Positions 18,301 through 27,579 of a stretch of DNA of 64,000 nucleotides are shown here, in pieces. Position 1 is the first letter of the stretch; each line of letters starts with the position of its first letter. The notes below the pieces were generated by a model that was not told where the DNA came from, searched no databases, and saw only the letters and a list, made by a program, of their open reading frames with translations. The stretch is from positions 1 to 64,000 of the forward strand of contig JASDSY010000026.1 in the NCBI GenBank assembly GCA_041441465.1. Reading direction: 5' to 3'. Source of the DNA: JASDSY01 sp041441465 (lineage in GTDB: Bacteria; Muiribacteriota; UBA9980). Made by a program: the position numbers and the translations under genes.

Positions 18301-21300
18301 TCTAAAACATGTTTATCTTTGCTCAAATCAAGACCTTCAGTATTGATTCTCGGCGACATTACAGTTGATATAACAGGAGGAGTACGGTCCTTACTACGCA
18401 CATATTTAGAATACGAATAGTTAGATTCATTTAAAACCCAGTCCCATGCTTTAATTCTCATCGTATAGAAAGTATAGTCATCCATATCCCAGACATAAAC
18501 CGAATGACACTTATTTTCGCCGTTATGAGGAACCGTTCCAAGCAATCCAATTCTGTCAATCCAGAATTCAAAGCCTGAAGCTTTATTTGAATATGCCCTT
18601 ATGTTTATGCCGTCGATAGAAGCGCTCAAATTACTCGACAAATTTGTTAATCCGATCATATCCGAAGGAATGAGCATTTCTACCCAGCCGCCGCGCACTT
18701 CAGGCAGCGTGCCGATATAATAATGCTCAGGTATATCGTTTCGAGTTACGCCGGCTATTTTTATATATGACAATCCCCAGAATGCCCTGTGATGAAATTC
18801 GTTTAAAGCATCTCCCGCTTTATGGAACTCAAGTAAAATTTCATCCGGCAAATTCGCTTCGTTAGTGCCCAGGTATAAATTAAGAGAAATTACGCCGCCG
18901 CTGGCCGGAACATTCAGCCTGTAAGGCACGGGATCGAATGATTCGTCTTCAGGAGTCATTAAATCATCCGGAGTAAGAGGATTTAAACGCATATAGTAGT
19001 TTCTTTCGCCGATTCCAGCCCTCTTAAATTTAATAGATTCTGTGCCGTCAATTGATTGCTCGGCATTATGAAGCTCGTCAAAACTAAAAGTTGAAAAATC
19101 CTGATTAAATATTTTCTTTTCTAAATTTCCCTGCCAATCGCCTAACTGTTTAAACGGATCAACTTTTCCTATATGATCAACATATATATCGCAGTTAGCA
19201 GTTTCGATTATCAAACGTTTGACTTTTACTTTTTCATTAGCCGCAATAACTTTATCAGGAACTAATGATTTTATCGGAATGACAAGAGGACTCCATTCGT
19301 TATTAGCGCCAGGCACTTTACCTGCATCAATAAAATTATTATGGAATGACAAATTGCCTGTAAGCATGGTTTCGAATGAGTCGCTCAACTGATAAAGCGA
19401 GTTTAGAGGTTCAAGATTTGCTGTCGCTTTCACTTCGTCGGAAGAAAGCGTATCGGATGTTTTTAAATACTCAAATTCAGGCGGCCTTTGAGATTTAGGG
19501 CTCAATGAAGCAGTCCTGTATTTGGCAATAGTCAACATTTTTGGCTGTGCGTTAGTAGAATATTCCACGCCAACATTAATTTCGCTGAGACTGTCACGAG
19601 AAGTATCGAGATTGTTTTTCACATATGCCCATATTACAAGCGCTCCGCCGTTATACTCAAACTCGCTTTCAGACGCGGGCCACTCAAGCGACAACTTAGG
19701 CGACAATGAAATTTTTGAAGTCGAGCTTAATTCGCGAGCAGTAAGGCCCGTGCGATTATAAGAAATACCGTTTTCCATCGCCGAAACCTTAGCCGAATAT
19801 TTACCGGTAAATGCCATCTCATTTGTAGCCTTATTTAACGCAACGAATTCGGTATCATCAAAAACGGCTGAAGTCATGAATCCCGAATGAATAGTGCCGT
19901 CAGCCAATTTAAGACTCGAAAAATCCTGAAATGTAGTTTTCATAACATCACGGTTAACTTCAAGCTGCGGCAGGTAATTTTTAACGCCGGCGCCGCTGTC
20001 TACATCTATAAAATCGACATAAACTGAAACGGTATCATAAGACGAAACAGCGGTTTCAGTAGTGCCGTCAATACTAAATGCGATACCGGCGATCTGGCGT
20101 CCTTCCATGCCTATATCCGTTACTTTAATATCTAAAGGCACCCACTGATTCGCGTCAGGCAACGCGCCGAGATTAATTATCGGATAATTACCAAAGCCTT
20201 TATCAACAAAGCCTTTATTTGCTTTAACTGCATCATTTCCAAAATAAACTCTCGAGCTCCATGAAGTACCGTCAGAAATAGCTATACCAAGATTTTCAAT
20301 TTTCCTTTGGGTAACTCCGACCTCATAATTGTTTAAATATGCCCAAATTCTGAGCACATCGCCGGATTCAACGTTAAGTTTTATATCAGCGTTATTAAAA
20401 TATCCGACAGCAGTTTCCTTAGTGCCGTTATCAATCCTGTAAGAATACATTCCGACTTTTTTCTTATCGGTAACTGCGTTAAAATTAACAAGATTTGATA
20501 AATTAAGAGTAGGGAAGTTAGTAGGCTCATCAAGCCATGCGCTTCCTTTAATATCCCACTGGCCGTCCCAGTATCCATAAATAGTAGCAGAATTTCCGGT
20601 ATTTATATGATTATCGACAACGCCTATTTTAATGTCCGGTTTTTGCGGCGGCGTAAAGTCGACTGTAACTTCGCCGTAAGCGCCGAACCCTACGTTATCA
20701 GCGTAAGCGTCAAGTGCCGTGTCTGAAGTTATTTTCAAGCGTACGCGAGCTGTAGCGTTTGGAGTCATGAAATACGGTTTCTGCTCTACGTTTGATTTCA
20801 AATAATAGTGAACCCAAGCATTAGTATTAAAATTATAACTATTAGAGAAAGTGCCGACAACATTATTGCTTATATCATAACATATTGCCTGCATTTTGAA
20901 TTCCTGTGAAGCGTTATTCTTCTTTATCCAAGCGCCAAAACTTGCCATAACATTAGGTCCGATGTTATAATCCTTATAGAGTGAATACTTGCCGTCAAGA
21001 TTAGACGATGCCAATGTACTCCACGAATACATACCGTCTTTTATGCTTTGCAGGTCCGCTGAGAAATAACCGCCGCAGCTTACGTCTTCACGCCAACCGT
21101 CACGCCTGTTAACCACGCTGCCAGGTTCTTCGAACGAATATATGAAATCATTTAAAGCCGTACTAAAACCTACCGTATTTATTTTCTCGACAGGCTGAAC
21201 AAATACAGGTAATTTACCTTCTACCCTGACTTCACGCGTACATATACTTAACATGCCGTCAACCCAGTTATTTGTTTCATAAGGATTAGGCGTCAAATCT

Positions 21301-24300
21301 CCGACAGAAACTATATAATGGTCAATGGATTTATCGTTATTGCGCCAGTTTTCAAACGGAATCCAGCTTACAGTAATTGACTTTGACCGGGCAGTCGGAG
21401 CAACGGTTACAGGTTTTATGCCTATCGTAGCTACCTTAAATTGTTGTTTGGTAAGAGAACTTATTTCAACGGTTCCTGAGCTGCTCATTTTAGGCGAACG
21501 ATTGCCGACAGCATCCGAAACCTGAAAATCAACATCGTAATATGTTAAATCGGAATCATACGGAATAGTATAATAACCGTACCATATATAGCCGTTAGGA
21601 TGCGCAGCCGGCGTTCTTTCAAACTGAAAGCGTGGCTCCTCATAAGAAATAGCTGTATCTACTTCACATGTCGCCGGTACTTCTACCCAGTTATCCGTCG
21701 AATTACTGCGCCTTATGTAAAAACTGCCATCTTTAAAATTTTTAGGATTAGCCGTTATTTCATCGGTACAATATGCCCACAATGTAAGCGTATGCCCCGC
21801 AAGCGCTATAGGATTAGTTCCCTGCGGAACTTTATCATTGACATAAGGTGAAATATCATTGTCAAGCCTTACGCCTTCTTTATCGTAAAACACTTGAATA
21901 TCTGCGACTACCGGAGGTCTTATATCAAGGCAGAACCGTCTGGAAGTCGAGCCCAGTTTTTGAATTTCTCCGTGTTCATCCAACACCCATGCGCGATAAG
22001 TATATATCGGAGAAATTACTCCGCCAAAATTTCTTGCTTCACTGATTAAATTAGACGGCGGAGTATAAGGCGATGCCGGGAAACTCGAAAAACTCATGCC
22101 GTAGACATTTGCCGGATAAATATATTTTAACTTCGTATAATCCAATTCATAAAAATTTTCAACGGCAGTCGTTTCAGATGCATTCTCCCATAAAGCGTAT
22201 ATATAACGCACTTCATCGGTCCTTATTTGGCTCGTATAAGTTGAATGGTGAAAACCATTCGAAAATGCCGGATTATCCTGATCGACAATTTCCGAATTCT
22301 TGACTTTGAAACTAATGGCGTTAGTACCTAAAGATTCGACATCCTTATAAGCGCCCTCGCAGACAATCACAGGAGAATTAGCTATCGGCTGAACTGTGTC
22401 GGGAACTTCCGGGGTCTGGTTAACGTGTATTGTAATGTAACCCGCTCCGCCATTATCGGTTGTGCTTGCCCTTAATTCGGCAGCATTTAAATATTCATTT
22501 GAATATATTTTTAAAGATATTTTATTATCGCCGCCAAAACTCGGTTTTTGGAAGGCAAGTTTATATGATGTCGCCTGATCGGCAATAAATATGCCTTTAT
22601 GGTTTTTTTCTATAGCCGGCGCACCTGAGAGCGAAACAGCCATAGTATCTATTACTGCACCCGAAGTATTTTTATTTTGATTGTAAACATATATTGACGT
22701 ACCGCGGCCATTATTTTCAAAATCACTTAAGTTAGGCTGCGGAACTGGATAAGAACGCCACAAATAAGTACTAAATTTTCCGGAAAATGCCGAAGGTTTA
22801 TTTATGCCGTCCAATTTATATGCCACGCCATTTAATCCGTTAGTCGTAACTGATTTTTGATGTAAAACATATATAACTAGATGGTTCCAGCCTTCAAGGC
22901 ACGATAACAATACATCTACAGGAGGCTTATGCTGACTTTCACTTGGGTTATAAATATTATATTTATCTTCGAGCGCCTCGCCATTAAACCATACCTGCCC
23001 GCACATATCGGCAGAATACTTGAAAGTTACCGCCTGGTTTCGGTTCATATAAAACCATGTTTCAAATTTTGTAAGCGTGTTTTCATTTCCGGCATTTTCT
23101 GTCCTGTCAATATAATGCGTCATTTCCGGCTCACTCCAGGCATTTTTCAAAGTAGTTAATGAGCCGTTTATGTAATCCGCAGGAGCAGTTATGACTTCAA
23201 CCGGATTAGTGCCGTTAAATTCCGATAACACTTTCGCGAAATCAAACGTATTAGCAGGCACATAATCAGATTTTTTAAACAGCTTCAAACGCATCGAAGC
23301 GTTATATGTATTAGGATATTTAGTAATTCTCCATACCATCTGTTCGCCTGCCGTGTTAAAATCCTTTATCGCGTCAGCCGAAGAAAGAGGCGTCGATGCA
23401 GCTTGAGCAGAATCATAATAAACTTCGCCGTTAATATAAAGATATGTAGTTTTTTCAAATCCGACTTCTTTATTTAAATATTGCAATGTTGTCGGAGGAT
23501 TAGCACCGCCTGGTTTTATTATAGTATAAGTTTCCTTGCGTTCGTATGGGTTAGTATTAATTGAGTTAAATGAATTGGCAACGCCTGTAAGGAAGAATAC
23601 AGATTTTGTATCGTCAGTCGCTGCCGAATCATAAGGCCTGAATTTCAGGCTGTTAACAACCTTTCCGACATAGGCCGGTGCCTGGCCGGTAGCCGGATAA
23701 TCTGCATAAATCGAACAATCCGCAAGGTTGGCCTGGTTCTTATAATAAACTCTTGCTCTGGCATAGATTTTTCCGGATGTATATTTGTCAACAAAATTGT
23801 AATGCGGCGCAAGGTTAATTACGAATCTCTTATTCGATGGAAAGTTCGGATCAACCGGAACGATATTTGAAAATGTTGAATATAATTTAGAATTTTCAAG
23901 TCTTGCGTTTGTATCGCTGTCAAGAATAAGAATATCCGGATCGCTGCTTATATTATAAACCCTTACTTTTCGTATAGGCTTCGTACCAGCGGCATCTTCA
24001 TACAAAGTGACTTCGCATGTTCCTAAAGTAGCATAGCCATCAGCGCCGAAAGAATCTACCGTCAAAGCATGAGCATATCCGGCATACCATATATCATCAG
24101 AAGAAGCCATAGTAACGCGCGGTTTGCGGTCAACGCTAAATTTCCACACTGCCTTATCGGGAATCGACGGTTTCCATATATTCGAATTGTTAGTGTATTG
24201 TGTTTCATTCGTTTCACCGACATTAAGCATTGCCGGCGTCCTGTCATCGGTAGCAAAAACCGACCAGTAGTAAGTGCCATCGGCTAATGCACTTAATGAC

Positions 24301-27300
24301 GTATAATTTGTAGGAAGTCCGTTGCCGTCAGAAGCGACATCTGACTTATATTCAAGGACTTTTGTCCCTGTCGCCCAGGTATCTTTATATAAAACAAGCC
24401 TGTATTGTCTTCTAACTTCTTTAGGCATAGAATCAGTCCATACAAACTTCGGCTTGGTAGGCGACAATGAATCATTTAAAGGCTCCTTTAATTCGCCCGG
24501 GACAAGCGTGACTATATTTACTGAATAATCTTCATATTTACCCCATAAACCTGATATATCCTGGTTTCTTACAGTCCAATAAAATGACGTGCCATAAATT
24601 CCGCCCACCGGGTCTGGATCGGCCGGAACAAGTCCGGCAGCCGGATAACCAGTATCTGTCGGGCCAAAAGAAATTTTATTAGGCTGTATTATATTAATTT
24701 CATAATTTGGCGCCGGCTCATATAATGCCGGACCTGTTTTACTGGGAACAGTTTTACTCTTGCTTACAAGTAAATTGTAAGTCGAGAAATCAAAAGCCAT
24801 CGATGAATCAACATAAAAATTCCACTGCTGAGTATATTTGGTTTCATTCCCGGCGACGTCGCGAACCCAGATAGTCCAATAATAAGGGCCGTCATCAGCA
24901 AATCTGCTTGTTTCAGGCACTTTATATGATAAATTAGGCGATTCGTCACTTGGGACAGATGATATAATATAATCTGAATTATACTTGGAAGTTCCGCGAG
25001 GAATTTCAACTACGAGCTTATACATATCAATACCGGAACCGGTATCGGGATAACCAGGATCAGTGGTCGGCTGCCATATAAATTTCGGCACGCCGGAATC
25101 AATATCCCAACCGGAACCGAGCCATAAATTATGGTCATCTCTTATACCGTATAATTTACCCGAAATAGGCGGTATCGTATCAACTAAAAATTCCCATGTT
25201 CCGCCGTAATCACTAAAGTTACCCGCTTCGTCAAACACGCGGATATTCCATTTGTGCTTGCCGTCCGCAAACGGCGAAGGGTTCGTATATCCAGACGACG
25301 CGATTGTGCCGGCGGAAGCTGCAGCCGGAAGCGGAGCGCTATCGAAAATAATACAATACTTCAAGCCTGCCGCGGAAGAAACGTTATCAGTAGCAGCAGT
25401 CCACTGAAATTTTAAAATATTATTTTTAGTAATGTATTTATCAGCAGGTGAAGTTTTAGAACCTACTGAAGGCGGCGTACGGTCTATGGTAAATTTCCAT
25501 TTAGCGCCGCCGTCATATTCCGAAAAGTTGCCGGCCCGGTCATATACTTTAATATTCCAATAATAATCGCCGTCCACCAGGTTGTCACGAGTAAAAGTAC
25601 CGGCAACGCCAGACCCGGAATTAACTTTCACATTCGATTCGGTAAAGCTTATCGGCCCGGTGACTATAAGATCGACATGATCGATGCCGGAAGGGGCGGC
25701 ACCGGTATCCGCCGAGTCGCCCCACTGAAATGTTATAGAAGTGCTGTTAGTTTTAAAATTATTTACCGGTTTTATTTTATTACCGGCAATAGGTTTAGTC
25801 AAATCGACAATAAACGGCCAGGCCGGATTATAAAATACAAAATTACCGGCTTTATCATATGCCTTAACCGTCCATGTATGAAGGCCTTCCGAAATATTTG
25901 TGACGAGTTTACTTAACGAAGTACCGCAAGGTATGACTCTTTCAGAACCCGTACCCTGATCGATTATCAAATCATAACGATCAACGCCTGACGGCACGAT
26001 ACTTGCGTTTGGCGCTTGATCATTAGCGGCGGTCCATTGAAATGTAATTGAAGTCTGATTAGTGCTCCAGGTAGGATCGGTCGCCGACCATGTCGGAAAC
26101 ACTTTATTGCCAGCTTTAGGCGCTGTCTTATCATAAATAAATTTCCAGTCGTCAAAATACCATGTATAGTTTCTAGCACGGTCATAACAGCGTAAATTCC
26201 ACTGATACCGTCCTTCGGCCGGTACTGTATATTGGAATGAAGTTGAGGCGCCTGAATAAACAGCGCCGCCATAAGCCGCGCTATCAACGCCTGACGGTAA
26301 ATTCACAAGATATGAATTATATATCCAGATTTGGTCGTTATCTGAAGCCGCTGACCATGAAAAATTTATTTTGGCATTATTGGTACAAAAATCCTGAATT
26401 GGAGCTGTTTTACTTCCAACATTAGGTTTTGTCCTATCTATTGTAAGCTTAAATTCCGGAGTATAATCGGCAAAATTACCGGCTTTATCAAACGCGGTAA
26501 GGTTCCACTTATATACGCCCGGATTTAAGGCTTTTTCTATTTGCGTAACATTTCCTATACTCGTTGTGGAATAAGCTGGAGTGCAATAAAAATTATAATA
26601 ATCGATACCGCTTCCTGAATCTGAAGCAGCGGTCCATTTAAAAATAACAGGATGGCCTGCCGCACCATAATTTACCATAGGCGAGGTATAATCATTGAAC
26701 GAAGCGTCAGTCTGACCGGCGCCGCCGTATGGGTTTATAGCATAATCATTAGAAGGCTGCGTTTTAGTGCCTGGCGTAGGTTTCGTATCGTCCACATAAA
26801 AATTTGTCAGCTGCTCAGGCGAAGAGTATTGCGATTCCCAATGAGTTGACGAATCAATGGTTTTAGAGTTACCATAACAGTTATCACGTATGTAAATCCT
26901 ATATTTATGCCATCCTTCCGTCAACGTGAAAGATTTATTAGTCGTAGTGACCAGATAATCAGTAGCTTCATCCATTCTGATTCTATATTCTTTAACGCCT
27001 GACATACTGTCAGTTCCGCCGTTCCATTTTATGTTTACCGGATTTTTAACATAAGCGTTATTAGAAGGGGCACTCTTTGTGCCGACTGCAGGCGCTTCAA
27101 GGTCGACGCCAAAGTATGCGTTTCCCGACCAGCCGGTCCATGCTTCGCCAATAATATTGCCGCACGCATCCAGGCCGTCATATTTTAATATATTAACACG
27201 CCAGTACGATTTGTCAGTAGCGCTTTGTGTCAATGAAGTTAAATTTATATTTACGTTAGTAGCGGTAGTATAAGTAGTAGATACGGTATAGATTTTTGTG

Positions 27301-27563
27301 CCGTTATTATAAACTTCAAGTTGATAAGCACGCTGGCCGTAGTATGGTGAATATGTCCATTGAAAATTAACAGTTTTCTGCGTTACCCATTCACTGTTAG
27401 CCGGATGAGATGTTCCCCAGGCATAGGCAGCATTTGAAGTTACAGTCAATAAAATTAATAACAACAAGAAAAGAGAAGCAAAACGGACTATATTAATTTT
27501 GCTCTGATTTTTGCTATTTTTCTTATCATTTAACAGGGTATCATTAAAATATTTCATATCCAT
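15336..27563 (-). CDS. Giant secreted multidomain protein (Ig-like repeats, PA14-like and carbohydrate-binding-like modules)
   Basis: 4075 residues in one intact frame. The signal peptide has a hydrophobic core at about 26-46 and a likely cut after AYA at 48. Residues about 50-1130 hold nine or ten Ig/FN3-like repeats of about 100 residues, with linkers like IDRTPPSVGSKTSP, core FQWTAATD, and ends like W-x6-D-x-AGN. A PA14-like segment lies near 1490-1570 (CLEGWNHLVIYVLH). Residues about 2170-3010 contain four jelly-roll, carbohydrate-binding-like modules ending in VDFIDVD, YVDHIGKVD or WIDRIG. Big_1-like segments lie near 3260 and 3490. The last 140 residues look like another binding module. 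No catalytic motif, LPXTG or type 9 sorting domain is seen. A strong GGAAGGAGGAG site lies five bases before the ATG, just after the stop of the upstream 1408-residue gene. Adhesin or extracellular matrix role is inference. Confidence 0.85.
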   Translation of the reverse strand: MDMKYFNDTLLNDKKNSKNQSKINIVRFASLFLLLLILLTVTSNAAYAWGTSHPANSEWVTQKTVNFQWTYSPYYGQRAYQLEVYNNGTKIYTVSTTYTTATNVNINLTSLTQSATDKSYWRVNILKYDGLDACGNIIGEAWTGWSGNAYFGVDLEAPAVGTKSAPSNNAYVKNPVNIKWNGGTDSMSGVKEYRIRMDEATDYLVTTTNKSFTLTEGWHKYRIYIRDNCYGNSKTIDSSTHWESQYSSPEQLTNFYVDDTKPTPGTKTQPSNDYAINPYGGAGQTDASFNDYTSPMVNYGAAGHPVIFKWTAASDSGSGIDYYNFYCTPAYSTTSIGNVTQIEKALNPGVYKWNLTAFDKAGNFADYTPEFKLTIDRTKPNVGSKTAPIQDFCTNNAKINFSWSAASDNDQIWIYNSYLVNLPSGVDSAAYGGAVYSGASTSFQYTVPAEGRYQWNLRCYDRARNYTWYFDDWKFIYDKTAPKAGNKVFPTWSATDPTWSTNQTSITFQWTAANDQAPNASIVPSGVDRYDLIIDQGTGSERVIPCGTSLSKLVTNISEGLHTWTVKAYDKAGNFVFYNPAWPFIVDLTKPIAGNKIKPVNNFKTNSTSITFQWGDSADTGAAPSGIDHVDLIVTGPISFTESNVKVNSGSGVAGTFTRDNLVDGDYYWNIKVYDRAGNFSEYDGGAKWKFTIDRTPPSVGSKTSPADKYITKNNILKFQWTAATDNVSSAAGLKYCIIFDSAPLPAAASAGTIASSGYTNPSPFADGKHKWNIRVFDEAGNFSDYGGTWEFLVDTIPPISGKLYGIRDDHNLWLGSGWDIDSGVPKFIWQPTTDPGYPDTGSGIDMYKLVVEIPRGTSKYNSDYIISSVPSDESPNLSYKVPETSRFADDGPYYWTIWVRDVAGNETKYTQQWNFYVDSSMAFDFSTYNLLVSKSKTVPSKTGPALYEPAPNYEINIIQPNKISFGPTDTGYPAAGLVPADPDPVGGIYGTSFYWTVRNQDISGLWGKYEDYSVNIVTLVPGELKEPLNDSLSPTKPKFVWTDSMPKEVRRQYRLVLYKDTWATGTKVLEYKSDVASDGNGLPTNYTSLSALADGTYYWSVFATDDRTPAMLNVGETNETQYTNNSNIWKPSIPDKAVWKFSVDRKPRVTMASSDDIWYAGYAHALTVDSFGADGYATLGTCEVTLYEDAAGTKPIRKVRVYNISSDPDILILDSDTNARLENSKLYSTFSNIVPVDPNFPSNKRFVINLAPHYNFVDKYTSGKIYARARVYYKNQANLADCSIYADYPATGQAPAYVGKVVNSLKFRPYDSAATDDTKSVFFLTGVANSFNSINTNPYERKETYTIIKPGGANPPTTLQYLNKEVGFEKTTYLYINGEVYYDSAQAASTPLSSADAIKDFNTAGEQMVWRITKYPNTYNASMRLKLFKKSDYVPANTFDFAKVLSEFNGTNPVEVITAPADYINGSLTTLKNAWSEPEMTHYIDRTENAGNENTLTKFETWFYMNRNQAVTFKYSADMCGQVWFNGEALEDKYNIYNPSESQHKPPVDVLLSCLEGWNHLVIYVLHQKSVTTNGLNGVAYKLDGINKPSAFSGKFSTYLWRSYPVPQPNLSDFENNGRGTSIYVYNQNKNTSGAVIDTMAVSLSGAPAIEKNHKGIFIADQATSYKLAFQKPSFGGDNKISLKIYSNEYLNAAELRASTTDNGGAGYITIHVNQTPEVPDTVQPIANSPVIVCEGAYKDVESLGTNAISFKVKNSEIVDQDNPAFSNGFHHSTYTSQIRTDEVRYIYALWENASETTAVENFYELDYTKLKYIYPANVYGMSFSSFPASPYTPPSNLISEARNFGGVISPIYTYRAWVLDEHGEIQKLGSTSRRFCLDIRPPVVADIQVFYDKEGVRLDNDISPYVNDKVPQGTNPIALAGHTLTLWAYCTDEITANPKNFKDGSFYIRRSNSTDNWVEVPATCEVDTAISYEEPRFQFERTPAAHPNGYIWYGYYTIPYDSDLTYYDVDFQVSDAVGNRSPKMSSSGTVEISSLTKQQFKVATIGIKPVTVAPTARSKSITVSWIPFENWRNNDKSIDHYIVSVGDLTPNPYETNNWVDGMLSICTREVRVEGKLPVFVQPVEKINTVGFSTALNDFIYSFEEPGSVVNRRDGWREDVSCGGYFSADLQSIKDGMYSWSTLASSNLDGKYSLYKDYNIGPNVMASFGAWIKKNNASQEFKMQAICYDISNNVVGTFSNSYNFNTNAWVHYYLKSNVEQKPYFMTPNATARVRLKITSDTALDAYADNVGFGAYGEVTVDFTPPQKPDIKIGVVDNHINTGNSATIYGYWDGQWDIKGSAWLDEPTNFPTLNLSNLVNFNAVTDKKKVGMYSYRIDNGTKETAVGYFNNADIKLNVESGDVLRIWAYLNNYEVGVTQRKIENLGIAISDGTSWSSRVYFGNDAVKANKGFVDKGFGNYPIINLGALPDANQWVPLDIKVTDIGMEGRQIAGIAFSIDGTTETAVSSYDTVSVYVDFIDVDSGAGVKNYLPQLEVNRDVMKTTFQDFSSLKLADGTIHSGFMTSAVFDDTEFVALNKATNEMAFTGKYSAKVSAMENGISYNRTGLTARELSSTSKISLSPKLSLEWPASESEFEYNGGALVIWAYVKNNLDTSRDSLSEINVGVEYSTNAQPKMLTIAKYRTASLSPKSQRPPEFEYLKTSDTLSSDEVKATANLEPLNSLYQLSDSFETMLTGNLSFHNNFIDAGKVPGANNEWSPLVIPIKSLVPDKVIAANEKVKVKRLIIETANCDIYVDHIGKVDPFKQLGDWQGNLEKKIFNQDFSTFSFDELHNAEQSIDGTESIKFKRAGIGERNYYMRLNPLTPDDLMTPEDESFDPVPYRLNVPASGGVISLNLYLGTNEANLPDEILLEFHKAGDALNEFHHRAFWGLSYIKIAGVTRNDIPEHYYIGTLPEVRGGWVEMLIPSDMIGLTNLSSNLSASIDGINIRAYSNKASGFEFWIDRIGLLGTVPHNGENKCHSVYVWDMDDYTFYTMRIKAWDWVLNESNYSYSKYVRSKDRTPPVISTVMSPRINTEGLDLSKDKHVLDSIYYIKDNAGLTSEVPLFKDPATGNYLSDSEIKNRAVDLSVTTDDYISFETLNASKVVNNKLSAGQRQLHNGNTVEILLSVATAYDPLPSAEYINSEWLTDIQGKGTVPAYNLELNDTSNVWLTDPFKRYSKIKYYFIGKNNYIAKQIVYDDESNFMSGGDTYIDVTPGPISKIAVYHPASDSTSSVEIRATDGALIDSLHKDRIKEDTKAWIGVTAYDSQGNPVLKGKKLKWRWNGYYKSLVSGKTYDLNVDAAETQRRMTIVPGAGSISYLPSRPFRITYDPPPRPYFQIQRPLNTDSVELASKLLTPEQLASPELDYSTQEVEISTYTGYNINGEGYSVNLLSANPNNKLGRALLSGDSEAYFVTTTHAGDILWATITTDDGKVFAQTAKFRVTSGGVSELKVEPEYAEIDAEGGQAMFNIKGFDSLKSKTKYPLKYHSDTEYLTNYLMESELYTYEYISTNEIAVNPVWTLDSHEAQIKDNDYMITNADTVGTFVSSGRTSINTFAAGWEEGTHSIYVIDTTDVLFTDGTSLAMNYMGGQILTSGAQVAYGIQSPPNGKGWELSRSDIFVKAVATVVIKPILKGYLSFMNSDSEAVQVLNMNSVINNSDLTDALKFYVQTFNTHDRPSAYESNTEVIVKVDTSENEFVRLYRWPITNIEDGVTELKVNLNKGSAEVGLVAYDAKFKPKISLFSKNPNYKDILSPELRSKATVNIFPNKLDHIYFEPSIAKSDMAERYSIIKERSHPFKAYGYDFHNNMVPLDYQTAGLKWSATAGEIKEENDAGNHLHAVFSSKGISPGAGGTPVDITVNGTSKFKKISSPKGTAIRDTGIDVNLAGKGYVKVVNFGLFQFPCIYQELDRNKLDKDGEYELSFLYMTGDSDGDNRLAAPRIGIAYWRDSSQTTITSDDIQLLYSQPLTTGGKWSTRTMKLRFKVDGSAVSETGKPNVNNLDGAQKIFLFLGAPATNDDRPAIRYDHVTIDRVN

Positions 27564-27579
27564 TTCAGCTCCTCCTTCC

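Noticed and set aside
15600..27300. Many 60-106-residue frames antisense to the giant gene
   Set aside because: All lie in other frames of one intact 4075-residue frame with signal peptide and regular domains.
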